From contig CAJQUW010008720.1 of assembly GCA_907163375.1 (NCBI GenBank), positions 1-64,000 of the forward strand: 64,000 bases of DNA. The letters are read 5' to 3'. Made by a program: the position numbers and the translations under genes. Shown here one piece after another: positions 10,144 through 22,400 of this stretch (position 1 is its first letter; every line of letters begins with the position of its first letter). The notes under the pieces were generated by a model. The model saw only the letters and a list, made by a program, of their open reading frames with translations, was not told the origin of the DNA and did not search any database. The stretch is from Prostheceraeus crozeri. Lineage: Eukaryota; Platyhelminthes; Polycladida; Euryleptidae.

Positions 10144-11570
10144 CTGATGATGTTGCAGCTAGTGCTGTGATAAATGACAACGATGCAGGCAGCGACGAAT
10201 ATGACTCCCTTGCCGAGATTTCTGGTAAGTGATTTAGCTCTTGCAAATGTTACACCCATACTTGTTGCAATGATTTTACAATCGGCGTATCATTTCATTT
10301 CAGACCAAGTTGCTGCTAGTGGCCATGTCAGTGATGAAGAGTTGAGTATAGAGGCTTTAGAGGAGATGGATTTCAGCGGAGAAGAGGACGACGACGACGA
10401 GACTCCCTCCCTAGTGGCACCTGCCCTAAGAGCTCCCACTGGTCTCTTGTGGTGTCTTCAGACGGCCCAGCAGCATCCACCAGCCAGAGAGCCAGTGTGC
10501 AACTCTTTCCGTGCTTCTCACATTGGATTCAGTGTCGGGTTTCATCCTCAGACACCATCAGAAGCATTCAAGGCATATTTTGGTGACAGTTTGCACCTGA
10601 CACTTCTCCATACTAATCGTGAGGGTCGCCGTATCGCCGCTGCTAAGCACACTACATGGAGACCATTATCAATGACTGAATTTGAAGCCTTCGTAGGTCT
10701 GCATCTGATTGCTGGCGCGTTGAAGGCTGGGCACCGCAACACTCGGGAGCTTTGGGATCTCAGAAATGGCAATCCGATATTTAGGGCTTCAATGAGTTTC
10801 CAGCGATCCCAGCAGATCAAAGCTGCTCTTGGATTTGATAAGAAGATGATACGTGACCGCACCGATCCACTGGCTCCTATCCGTGAAGTTGTTGATCAAG
10901 TGAACTCAAACTTGGAAAGTCACTATGATCCGGGATCCCTTCTGTGTGTTGATGAACAGCTCGTGGAGTTTCATGGTCGTGTTCGCTTTCAACAGTATAT
11001 ACCTTCGAAGTAAGCCTAAAAAGTTTGGTATAAAGATCTTTTGGATTACGGACGCTGAAAATAGCTTTCCTTTACGCTGCCTTGTGTATGTTGGGAAAGA
11101 AACCCTACCGGAATCGGAGCGAGACTGTCCAATCAGTGCATCTGGCCAAGGCATACATGGGTGTCGGGAGGAATATTACTATGACAATAAACAACAGCCT
11201 CCTGTTCTTGACCATCAATTGGAGGAATATTACAATGGACAATTGGTTTACCTCGGTCAATCTGTGCGATCGACTCACAGATGCCAAAACTATAGTGTTG
11301 TTGGAACCATCCGCAGCAACAGGCGTGGGGTTCCTCCCGCTGCGAAGTCTTCTCAAGGAAGAACGAAAGGTGACTCTCGGCATTTCGTATCTGGTCAAAA
11401 GGTGCTATGCTCCTATTTTGACAAAGGCAATGCACCCGTTCTCCTTCTATCGACAAAGCACACCTATGACAAGCACAACGAGAATGAGAAGCCCGAAATC
11501 GTGGAATGCTACAATGCGACAAAGTCGGGAGTCGATAACCTAGACAAGTTGGTCCGTACCCTAGTCGCCC
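10144..11570 (+). pseudogene. PiggyBac-like transposase pseudogene with introns
   Basis: Encodes most of a piggyBac (DDE_Tnp_1_7) transposase. A coding exon at 10144-10224 (acidic, DDVAASAV...) ends at a GTAAGT donor. A 79-base intron (10225-10303, ending TTTCAG) follows in matching phase 1, then the acidic N-terminal region and the core. The catalytic Asp contexts are LCVDEQLVEFHGR, ITMDNWFTS and GVDNLDKLV. Breaks: an apparent 4-base TAAG insertion at about 11010 stops the frame after QQYIPSK. About 11105-11250 holds frame changes plus a local duplication of ggaggaatattac around a 50-base insert. Homology ends at about 11560 after KLVRT, so the C-terminal cysteine-rich region is missing. No TTAA-flanked termini were found with certainty. 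Confidence 0.85.
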
Positions 11571-11574
11571 GTCC

Positions 11575-11788
11575 ATGGATATTTATGGATGATTTCATGC
11601 ATGTATCAGAAATCAATCATGCATGGGGATGCATGATTCATGCATTCCCATGCATGAATATTATCCATGATCCATTAAGTATCAATGATTTATCAATGTG
11701 ACATTTGATGTTGCTGAAAAAATCATGCATGATTTTACGATGCACTTGATGAAGTTGACCATGGTCCCCAGGAAGGTGGAGTGCGCTT
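11575..11788. other. ATGCATG-rich spacer
   Basis: Short sequence with many overlapping catgcatg, tccatgat and gcatgcat-like words, forming imperfect palindromes. It begins exactly where the preceding transposase homology stops and ends at the TTAA of the next piggyBac element. Confidence 0.5.
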
Positions 11789-14431
11789 TTAACCCTCGGG
11801 AGGTTTAAAATTCGCTATTCCATTTCGTGAAAATCTGGGTCCACGTGGACCCAGAAGATTTATTTTCACAATCAAGCACGATTAGTACAGAAAGTACGAG
11901 TCACAGAGTTCGAATGTTCATCACAACAGTGATTCCCACACCGAGCACAGGTTTTTCTCGTTTTCCGATCTTTCTTCCACCCGCAGAGTTGACATCTGTC
12001 TTTTTTTCGTGTTGCTCTCTCAACATCCACCTTTGCTTCGATGATTGGCCGTGGCACGTCTTTTGACTCCAAAAATGGCTTGACCAGCTCCTCTCCTAAG
12101 CATCGCAGAAATTGTCTTCTTTTCTGAGGCTTGTCTCTTCCCCAATGAGGATCAATTTCGCAATTCAACACATATGCATTTATCCCACACAAATCCAAGA
12201 GGTTGCAAAACACGATTGTGTGCCATCTTCGGCTGATGTATTTCACCGTATATGTCGCCACCATTTGGTCAGCTTTATCTACACCTTTGGTCGCATTGTA
12301 GTCTTTTATCATTTCTGGAACCTTTCGGTCAGTCTGTTGATCAACAACTGGCTCTTGATGGAAGGTGCTCAAAAGAAGGACACAATCATTTTTCTTGCAT
12401 TTGTAACTGAGGAGGCATGTTTGATCTTCGAGGTTGAATCGGAAATCTGAACGGCACGGCCCTGTAGATTCTTCATCTGCGGAGGAACTTCTCGTCTGTT
12501 TTTCCTCAGAGTTCCTAACAAAGTCATGCCTTTTGAGCGGAGAGAGCGTGCGAGCTTCAAAGAAGTAAAGAAATTGTCAGTTGTTATGTGTCTTCCAGAA
12601 TTTTCTAGAGAGCTGGTCAAATCCATGACAACACGTTCTCCAAGTCCGTGATGACTGGGATTGTCTTCTTTGCCTGTGTACATTTGTAGATTGTAAAAAA
12701 AAATAATTGTTGGCATCGCACAACAGCCAGAACTTAAGTCCATACCTTGATGGTTTGCTTGGCATATATTGCTTATATGCACAGCGACCTCTGAAAGAAT
12801 ATAGTTCCTCATCAACGGTAAGAAATGCACCAGGCACATACGATTTTTGACAGTTGTTCGTGAAACCATCCAAAAGAAGACGAACCGCTGCTAATTTGTC
12901 TCGCAGTTGTCGAGCAGCCCTTGTTTCAGGATTGTCAAAACGAAGCATGATACGTAACTCTTTGAATCTTGAATGGCTCATTGTTATTTTGAAGATGGGC
13001 CTTCCGTGTTCTTTCGACCACAGCTCTTCAGTACTCTCCATGTGAGAACGATACACGCCGCGTAGATATAACAGGCCAATGAAGGCTAACATTTCTTCCA
13101 TCGAAGCGTCCGTCCATGCTGCACCTTTGATAGATCTCCCTCGCCGATTTGTCTCTTTTAGTATTGTCTCCATCATATCGTGATCAAAGAAAATTTCCCA
13201 GCTATTTATAATAGTATTTGGCGCGCGAATATGCCGCAGAGAGTAACTTGTAAGACCTGGTGCTGGTCTAAGCAGATTCTCTCTTCGCTCCCTGCCACGT
13301 CTCTGTTCTTGAGGTAGGAGAGAAGTCCATTGCTCTCCATCAGCGGATGAAATATTCACTTGATTGCCGATTGCTTGGTTAATGGATACGTCGTCATCAG
13401 AAGGTGAAATATTGTCACTTTCATCGATATCAGATGAACCAGATGATTCACTGGAGTCCTCCGTGTCATTCGCAGATGAAGAAGCTTCGGGAACGTCTTC
13501 CTGCGCGCGCCTCAATAATCTCAAAGCTTCAACTTTTGAGCTCCGTTGTGAGCGTTCCGCCATCTTCGCTCGGAGCATAAAACAGCAGTGCGGTGTAATG
13601 ACAGAACGGCCTGCCTGCGCGGTCTCATAGCCAAGCGCAGGCAGGGAGCATTGTTCACGCGTCACATCAAAATTGATTTCATTACTAGTTCGTCACAGTT
13701 GCACCTGCGTGCGACAATAGCGACGATAGCAAAAGCTTTGAAGCAAAGCGAAGTTTCAGCTGCGTTATCCCGTGTGTCTTTGTGTGCAGGGAAGGAGTGT
13801 GCGTGTGTCTGTGTGCAGCCAATAAGCACTACCGCTATTCCGATGCTTCATTATCTACTGTTTCGCATTGTATCAGGCGAGTTGAGGCGGCCCAATCGGC
13901 CTGGGCAGATCGACAAACTAATCGATGGAATCGTTTGCAAGTGCGCCTGTGATTTCAACGTCTCCAAAATCTGACCAGTTGTCAGCCTTTGAAGTGCATG
14001 GCGTTAAGGCTAAAAATAGAAAAAATGCTGCACATCGTGAGCGCGTGACGATAGCTGCCTTCACGAATATGACGGTCAGGATAAGGCTAAGATATAGCGT
14101 CGCTAAGGATACGGGAAATCCTTATCTGGTTTCACGAATACGGGCCTTTGTTATTTGGAATAGCAGTGACTGAATTTCTGCGCTATGACGACCGATGAAA
14201 CGAATCAGTGTGACTGGGTCCAGCTGGACCCATAGATTTACTAAAAGGTTTGCGATGTATTGCAATTATTTAAACAACAGCTAATACATTTTCACTTGGC
14301 AGTTATAATTGACATATCGATACAGATAAAGTCCAGTGATATCAATAATAAATAATGAAAACTTAATAAATAACAGCAAGTGATCTGGAAAAATGGGTCC
14401 ACGTGGACCCAGAAAACCCCCCGAGGGTTAA
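11789..14431 (-). mobile_element. PiggyBac element with termini and TTAA target sites
   Basis: A complete element in outline, about 2.64 kb. TTAA at 11789-11792 is followed by CCCTCGGGAGG. At the other end CCCCCCGAGGG is followed by TTAA at 14428-14431. The inverted termini differ by one base in eleven. Just inside each end lies the palindrome TGGGTCCACGTGGACCCA (11836-11853 and 14394-14411), and a variant with CAGCTG in the centre lies at 14215-14232. The transposase inside runs on the minus strand and is frameshifted, so the copy is probably immobile unless helped in trans. Confidence 0.9.
11872..13563 (-). pseudogene. PiggyBac transposase, two frameshifts
   Basis: The frame starts best at 13563 (MAERSQRSS), giving a serine/acid-rich N-terminal tail and then the DDE core. 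Catalytic Asp contexts are LTVDEELYSFRGRC, ITTDNFFTS and KGVDKADQM. The C-terminal cysteine-rich domain CQLC...CARCGNHCCDEH is present, and the frame ends at the stop codon around 11872. The coding sequence changes frame at a run of T (minus strand) near 12695, within the segment after LLCDANN, and again near 12415 before KKNDCVLLLSTF. Both breaks are small indels, the first in a homopolymer where slippage or a sequencing error is plausible. Joined, the protein would be about 560 residues, normal for the family. Confidence 0.88.
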
Positions 14432-16015
14432 ACAGCACGATCGATACAGAATTGAATTCTCCAACTGAGTATGGAATAGACCAGTTCGTGTTAGAAATAT
14501 GCAATGATTCATTGCACTTGCCGACTGGGGTGCTCGTAATCACAAATGGGTTCTTCACATATATTTCTATTCAATTCATTTCTGGATCGATCATGCGGTT
14601 CAAAAAATGAATTTCACCAACCTGACGCGCCATTACGTTTTCATCAATTGCATGGTAAATCATATCTGATTTGCATGCTAGAACTACCTGAAATTCACAT
14701 ATTAAGGAAATAATACATAGCTCATTATGGTATGAATAGATTTTATCTATAACAAAAAACAATTAATCAGTGTAAACATGGAGGCTACAAAACATAACGA
14801 AAAAAGTTCACTTCATATAACAAACTTGTTCGCTAGTCTTTCTCTTTACAAACATTGAGATTCTTCTGAAATTGGATAATAAAAGCTAAATTAAGTTGCA
14901 TAAAAGAAAAACAGAACAAACCTTCAAAAGAGTCAATTCAAAAAATTAAAATTGAATTGTTTTACATACTTTTATCCTAGGCACAGCTGCAGCAGCCAAT
15001 TCAAAGTTCTGGGGTTTACTCTAACAAAATTTATAACTTAATTAAAAACAGAATTAAATTCAGTAGCCAACAGAAAAATTACATCTAATTCGCCTTTAAG
15101 AGACCTGTTAGCTGGCCTCTAGGATTCTATGAACTGGAATAACACACGGAAATGATAGATACGCTAAGACACATGCGTGTATTATGAAGTTGATATAATC
15201 TCACTGTATAATCCATGCTATACTGGGTCTAATATATATGAAATGCAATACATTCATAGACGACAAATTCACGAAGCATTCACGATAATCATGGTGACAT
15301 AACGTTAGGACATTGCAAGACTTGAAAAATGCATATACACGATTGATGTAATGATTATCAGTAAGTCATCGGTATAATTTGGCATCATAAACAGCCACTG
15401 ACACTTCAAGGGGCCATATATGTATAGTGATAAAACGATAACCACGTTTGATGTCGAAGATTCTGATACACAAGTATGACATGCATAAACTCAATGGATT
15501 CCAAAAACACAAAGATTATTTCGCAGTATTCATCCCATACAATTCGCACGAAATATTGAAAGATCAACCATAATCAATCCAATTGCACACATTGACGCAG
15601 TGATCAACAGCGAGTACCGAAAGTTAATAGAGGACAAAGGAAGTAAAGCATCAAATGTGGAGATCACCACGAGCATTAACCACCTGCAACGAAACAAAAA
15701 TTACAAGTATGTTATTTTAAAACCATTGTAGGGGCTGTTTGCAATTGACGTCAAATAGGAGGGGGAGGGGCTTACTCAAAATTGACATTTGATGTTTGAC
15801 TTTTACTGATTAAGTCACCTTTTATGAATACATGATAGCAACTGTATACCAGATTTTCCAAAAATTCACACTTGTCTCTTTCAAATTTCGGGACACGCGC
15901 GGATCATTAGACAGATTCTTTATTGATTTAAGATGACCAAATTGTAGCTGAATAGAATATCATTTTCAAATAATCATTAAATTGTTCCGCATAAACAGCC
16001 TACTGTTTTAAAAAA
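14432..16015. other. No gene seen
   Basis: AT-rich sequence without coding segments, termini or tandem repeats that I could support. Confidence 0.45.
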
Positions 16016-16136
16016 TCGAAAATAGCCGATGCTGTCTGAGTTGAAAATATATTCTCAAATTTTCGTCGTCCCCTGACGCGGTCTGAGACAGACGGAAGTT
16101 TGGGAATATATTTTCAACAGCATCGGCAATTTTCGA
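16016..16136. repeat. Inverted repeat (foldback) with about 47-base arms
   Basis: The left arm begins tcgaaaatagccgatgctgt and goes on ttgaaaatatattc. The right arm is its imperfect reverse complement, ending ttcaacagcatcggcaattttcga. The spacer carries cgtcccctgacgcggtctgagacagacg. The arms differ at a few positions and by a 5-base insertion. It looks like a small foldback or MITE-type element, with no coding capacity. Confidence 0.75.
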
Positions 16137-16741
16137 TTACTTAAAGTGATCATTTATTTCCAATCTTATTTCTAGTTCATTATGTAATCACGTGTTTTAT
16201 ATCTATCAATATTCGATAAACTCCTTTTATATCATCTACATCGTACACTAAATGATGAAAGTCATGTAACGACTTAGAATTTCTGAGCTGCAGAGAAAAG
16301 AGAATGACCTAATCCCATTTTCAAACAGCCACAAATTTTGAAAATGATTCCTCTTTTAAAATACATACTTTAATATACAAGTAAAGAATGAGCTGCCAAA
16401 CTCAGAAGCACCAATTATGACTTTCAATGAAATTGGAAGAACATGTGTATCCGGGAAAACGACCACCTTCAACGTCAATCCACACAAAAATGCCTGTTAA
16501 ATGATCATAATAATTGCAACTTACCAGGAATAACGAGACCACTCTAAATGAGCTGCAGAAAAGCCCGAAACATCCCATGCAATTGAGAGAATCCGTGTAA
16601 TGGGAAAACAACCATCTACAAAGAAGGGATTAAGTACAGACTGATCAACATAATAGTTTTACATTTACAGAACAACTATTACACAATTAAATCAAAAATT
16701 CCAATGAAAAAAATACATGCACTTAAGTTTTTCACTTTTAT

Positions 16742-19438
16742 CTATAGATCAGTGGTCGGGCCAGAGATTTTTCCATTTTTTTCGCAGGCCTACTAATACC
16801 AGCAAATTATAGTATCATATTTCATGATTATGAAGAGTAAAACACCGCTCTTATCAAAACTTGACCAACGCCCAATATCTGTCGGGACAAACTGATTTTT
16901 CAAAATGTCTTGTGCAATCTCCGCAAATAAGTGCTTTCTTGTAATAAGCCAGATTTTTCGAAAGTAAAATACGTTTCGTCAGTGATGACTCACAAAAGAT
17001 TTTTCGCAAATATCTGATTTCAGAAACTTGCTACTACTGCCATCTACTCTTTCTTAGGAGCCATTTTGTTAATACTTAACTACCTAAATTATAAAAAATA
17101 AATAGATAAATGAACGTTGTTTATACTCGGAAGCACATTAGGCACGCAGCCTTTCTTCCATGTGGCCGAGTTGTCATTTACCACTTTCATTCTTTTCCGT
17201 GCTGAGTGAATTAGCAAGAATGCAGAGTGTACCTATTTTAAAAGTCTTAGGTTTGACCCGACCAAGATTTGAACCAAGGTCTCCCGGACGCAGAGCGAAC
17301 ACTCTACCACAAGGCCACAGCGCCGGTTCCTAAAGATAAAACTGGCATTTTGTTACCGAATCCATCTTATCAGCTAGTACATACATGTGCATGTAGCAAA
17401 TATAGTCAAAAGTCACTAACCTTACAACTAAACCACCAACAAAAATTTTACAACAAAAATTCTTGTTATTACATGTCATTTAAGACATGATCCGTTCCAG
17501 TTGATAACAGGCGCTGACAGGAAGGTCACAACAAAAGGAGATAAACCAATCAGCAATTGAAAGAAAGCAGAAGTTTTCATCAAAAGAAAACAAGTAATAA
17601 TTACGGATCGAAAGAGAAAAAGTGGATGATGCAGAAATTCAGCGGTGTGGAAATCTTGACTTGTAAAGATGCAACAATCATATACATGAAAACATTGAGC
17701 ATGATGTCTCTGAGTATGATCAAGTATGATGTTCTCTTTCCATTGACTCCTCCTGCTCCTCACGCTGCTGTCTTGCTTGGTTTTCCATTAATATTGCACT
17801 GATATTTCCCATCAATTCTCTCTGTCTCGGAATGCATCGAGCTTGAGGGTATAGGTCCACCCCAAATTTCCCGGCACTTGGAGGAACTGAAGTCGATCAG
17901 TGGCGGCGACTGCACAAGCAACAAAATTTTTGCATCTGTTTGCAGGAAATTGCAGGAATAATTGGTAGTCGCATTAATCTGATGATCACATTATTTCTGC
18001 AACAGGCGAAGGTCTTAGACCGAAAACTTGTGTGCCAATGAATCTAATTCGAGCAGAACAAAATGTGCTTTCCTGCAGTATTATCAACTCCGGCTCGATA
18101 GTTCTACAGCATATTAATGTTTTCCATTCCCTCGTGTTTCTTTTTTTCCGATGCCTCTATCTTTTATCTCTTAGTGCTCTGAAGCATCGAATTTATTGTC
18201 ACAAAATTATTTTGCTTTTTTTTTGCTGTAACTGTTTTCCACTTTTTTTGATGGTGATCTGTCCTCTTGTTCTTTAAAACAAGCCTTGGAATGCCGCTTG
18301 GCCAACGACACTTTTTACGAAGACTGTCTGTGGTTGGCAACGTGTGGCAGAACCATAGAAATTGACAACAATAAACAGACAACTAAAAAGATAAAATTGC
18401 TAACTTCAGATAAACAGTTTATTTCTATGGGCAGAACTGATTGTCGGCAGCTAGGTCAACGCTCACACACTGTTGATCAAAAACAGATGTCTCGAGATTC
18501 GGACATTTCATTTTTATGGACTTTGCATCATTTAAGAGAAAATTCCATAACAGTCTATTTTCCAGGGTCAGCTATGAAATTTTCTGCCTATCTGGTATAA
18601 AATGGGGTACATTTTTTGCAGCATCCACGTCTTTAGAATGCGCGTTCAAATTTTCTGAATGGAAGGTAAGAACCGTTTGTAAGATGAGAGTACATTCATT
18701 TAACATCACTCATCGCTTGATTTGATCTTTTCGGGTGATCTTAAAAACCACCAGCTGTTCGAGGATATTTTGGACAACTTAATGGCAATGCAACTGATAA
18801 CACAAGGCTAGACATTGTGTTTTCTGCATCCATCAGAGCCGTTGCATCGTTAGCTGAATATCAAAAATATGAGTAAATCGTATAGGAAGTGTGGAGCGCT
18901 TCAAATGACTCCAGTTGCGTTCAGAATTTCAGGCATCGAGCGAGTGTACAAAATGAATTTCAATGCATATATCCGACAACAATACTCATATTAATTTGAA
19001 TTTTATTTGTTTTGTCTATACATCAATTGAAAAATTATTTGAAATCAAGTCGGTTATCATTCTTCTATAGAACTATCGGCAACTTCTTAAACATGGCTTT
19101 GACAGCTTCGTATGCGGTTACAACATCCACAGTAACTCAGTAGATGCTCGGAACTACTGCTGCAATTCTTTTATTTTACTGAATCTGTTACAAGATGTAA
19201 GACGCTGTGAATAATATGAAGCTTTAACTAAATGATAACGTAATGAATAACATGCTAATTAGTTGTTATTAGTTTGCCTTTTCCATCCTGTAGACCAGTG
19301 TTTATTCTATAAGACAACATAGGTTCATTTAAATGTAAGAATTACAAGGTTCAATTTTTCGCAGGACCAAGTCAATTTTTTTCCCAGCGAGTTCATTTTT
19401 TTAAACATTTTCGCAGATGGCCGACCACTGCTATAGAT
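16742..19438. mobile_element. hAT-type element, 2681 bp, with 8-bp target duplication
   Basis: The ends at 16750 (CAGTGGTCGGGCCA) and 19430 (reverse complement CAGTGGTCGGCCA) form imperfect terminal inverted repeats. Identical 8-base copies CTATAGAT lie just outside them (16742-16749 and 19431-19438). CAGTGG-type ends with 8-bp duplications are characteristic of hAT transposons. Internally I find no frame with a hAT dimerisation domain or catalytic core. The open frames inside (for example 18032-18277, 18286-18600) are short and unrecognised. It is therefore a decayed or non-autonomous copy. It contains the tRNA-like sequence at 17255-17324. Confidence 0.88.
17255..17324 (-). repeat. tRNA-derived SINE head (tRNA pseudogene)
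   Basis: On the minus strand the 70-base stretch reads like a tRNA: an A box TGGCCTTGTGGTAG (17304-17317) and a B box GGTTCAAATCT (17266-17276) with proper spacing, and an anticodon-like region around gcgtccggg. The first and last bases (GGCGC and GGGTC) do not form an acceptor stem, so a working tRNA is unlikely. SINEs with such heads carry an internal RNA polymerase III promoter. The 3' boundary is not clear. Confidence 0.7.
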
Positions 19439-22400
19439 CTGCCATTTAATATTACGTGCAATTATATACAGATTTAGATAGTTCTAGTATATATAACGAA
19501 ATTATCAACCGACCTTTTGATATGGCATATTTGAATTAGTTAGCATTGCTCAGTTAACCGGACTGTTCAAGGTCAATGACATACGGTAGTCTAGTCATGT
19601 CAAGTTTTGATAATGCCATGAATTAGGAATACATGCACATGTACTCGCTACGCAAATATATTTTGGTTTGATCAGTCTGAAATTGACAGATATTCTCATC
19701 TGGTACAGAAAGAAGGCACAAATATAAAAAGAACTAGGCCTACATGTAAATAATATCAGGATATCTGTTGAAAACTGTAAAACATACGTGTGTATTTAAC
19801 GAAAATCAGAAAACAATTAAAAAAATAAATCTACTAGTGCAAAAAGTCTAAACATAACAACTCCTTAATTACATCTCTACACAAATTTGCATCATCTTCT
19901 TACTTAATATGGGCCTATAAAAGCAATGAGTAGGCTTTTGAACAAGATGCCAACAAGACGGCCCCAATCATTACAACAATCCTTCACTCGTTCACAATCA
20001 AGTCAATGTCATCATCTAAAGAGCTAAGTGAACTGTTACAATCTTCACAACACGGGGTGTGAAAGACGGTTTCTCAGTTTTGTGTGTGTCGGTGCGTATA
20101 AGCTGAATACTCGCTCCGTACCAGCACTGGTTGGAGGGCAACTGTGGACAGCAGCTGCAAGCTCAGCAAATTTTCACTAAGACGTTTTCATCCGCATTTA
20201 CTTGGACGAACCGCCAAACTTGACGGCTTACATATTTTTGATTTCACTTGAAAAAACAGGTGATATGAAAGATATGCAAGACAATAAATCAGCTATCGTC
20301 CGCTAAGCTCCTTTATCCTTTCAAAAAATATACACTACGAATGTGTAGGCACAAAACTCTCCCGATTGTTGTTAGGCCGAAAATTATAATGACTTAAATA
20401 AAGACACAAGGTGGCCGACGTTTCCCGTCCTGACGCTTTATCAAGGCCTAATATGATAAAAGTGAAGCACTACAGTAGATGGAGCCGTGTTGCGACTGCC
20501 TCGTGACGCCTGTTCATCCGAGGTTTACGATTATTGATCAGACGACATTCCACCAAGCTGGTCTCCAGCGGATCACTCACACACTTTAACCCCTTCACTG
20601 CGGCATGGCTCGCAGAGCGTGCATATACCGTGAAAATTCCTTTATCCTTTTACCGACGACAAGCAGATTTAGATGTTACCTGACTTCTGACTGCACCCTG
20701 ATAAATAATGGTCTTCAAGAAAGAAACCTTCACCGAGCGCAAACATCACTGATAAACAGGGGCAATGAAAAATTAATTTCAAATAATTGCTAGGGATTTG
20801 CTACAATTAGGTGCAATTAATTAATTTCTCAATTGACGAAATTAAGCTGACAATCCATTTGATTTTTTGGATAAAATTATTGCAATTAATTGGTCGGCCT
20901 ACATAAACGTACATTACCTATATATGCGGGGATGAGAACGGGCAGTTAGGGGCTCTGACAAAAAATCAACTTTTGAAGGGCCCTCACGGAATCCTCTAGA
21001 ATTCCGTGGGCCCTAAATAGAAAATTTAAAAAAATTCATTATAGCCTTTCAAGGGACACTGACGGAAACGCGTATCCGCTAAAGATTTTCATCCCTGTTA
21101 TGCGAAGTTGCATGCTCTCTATCAATATCAATTTTTGAAGGCTGTAGTCATGGTATTTAATTTTTAAATTTAAATTCTACAATCATTTGCAAATAAGAAT
21201 GACCAATAAATTCACTATGACTGAGATACTTCTTAGTTGTCTAAACTAATTTAGAGACGCATATGAAGACCAAAGATCTGTTATAGTGCCCGCTACTTTT
21301 GATAAGTGATCCTTAGATAACTTCGTTATAAATTAGTTCTGAGCTGCCAACGACTGTAAGTCGTCGTGCGAGGATTTCATAGAAGACTTAATTGGTTGTA
21401 GTCAAAGTAAAAGCAATTAAATAGACAATTAAAATGTGTGGTACCAAATAGTCACCACAGAATTCTGTTAAATACTGGTTGAATATGTGACAGTGAATTC
21501 ATAGTTTTGGGAGCAAGGGCTGGTTCAACGCGGTATTGAAATCTTATCAATTTAAAATTTTTGAGTGATGAATATGTTTAAAGTGTTTTCAGCAAAATAT
21601 TACTGAATTCCAGTTATTGTATTACACATTACTGTATCAAGTTATTGATTATTATTGAATTCTAGCGAGGTGATGATAATCCAGTCAACCAGTGGCTGTG
21701 ACTGTACACTCCTCCAAACTAAGTAGATACCGGTAGTACATGATTGTCATCCATATATTGTGACACAAATTACATGATGACTTACATGGCACAATCCACA
21801 TACTGAGGACTGGTTCAAAATACATTCACTTTGACAATAAGTAGGAAGTATAAAATAGATATTCAACAAATAGAAGCAGACATAATTATAATAATGTATT
21901 GCATGCAAACACAATTCAAAAAAATATTAAGAATGCAACATAAGTATTTCACAATAGACTCAGTATTATACCCGCGACTGCCGATCAATATCATTTGCCA
22001 CAAAATATCCAGGATTACAAAACATTCGGAAGCTCTGACATATCAGTCGTTATGAAAATTAAACGACTTACTTTTATAACCAGCTAAATCACAAATGAGG
22101 TCCATTTGGTCAACCGTCTAATGTAGCTAGCTTGAGCCCTATTTCTTAATCAGGGGATGAGACCATTTGGATTCATGCAGCCTCATCTAAAAAAAGCAAG
22201 TATCCACCTACTATTCGTCTCAAACATGCTGTATAAACCGAGTACAGTGGCGCGCTGCTTTCTGAATTATTTTGAGTCATGACCGCAGAATGTGCGCATT
22301 AAAATTCGGTTCAGTGGTTGAGAAAATAAGGTTTCATTTCAAGACCTCATGTGTTGGTTCATTTTATAGTATATTATAATATCATGTTTTTCAATTTCAT

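Noticed and set aside
17255-17324. Functional tRNA gene
   Set aside because: Acceptor ends do not pair and the arms are imperfect; a SINE head explains it better.
20585-20610. PiggyBac terminus TTAA-CCCCTTCACTGCGGC
   Set aside because: No matching inverted end was found within the window, so one short match is not enough.
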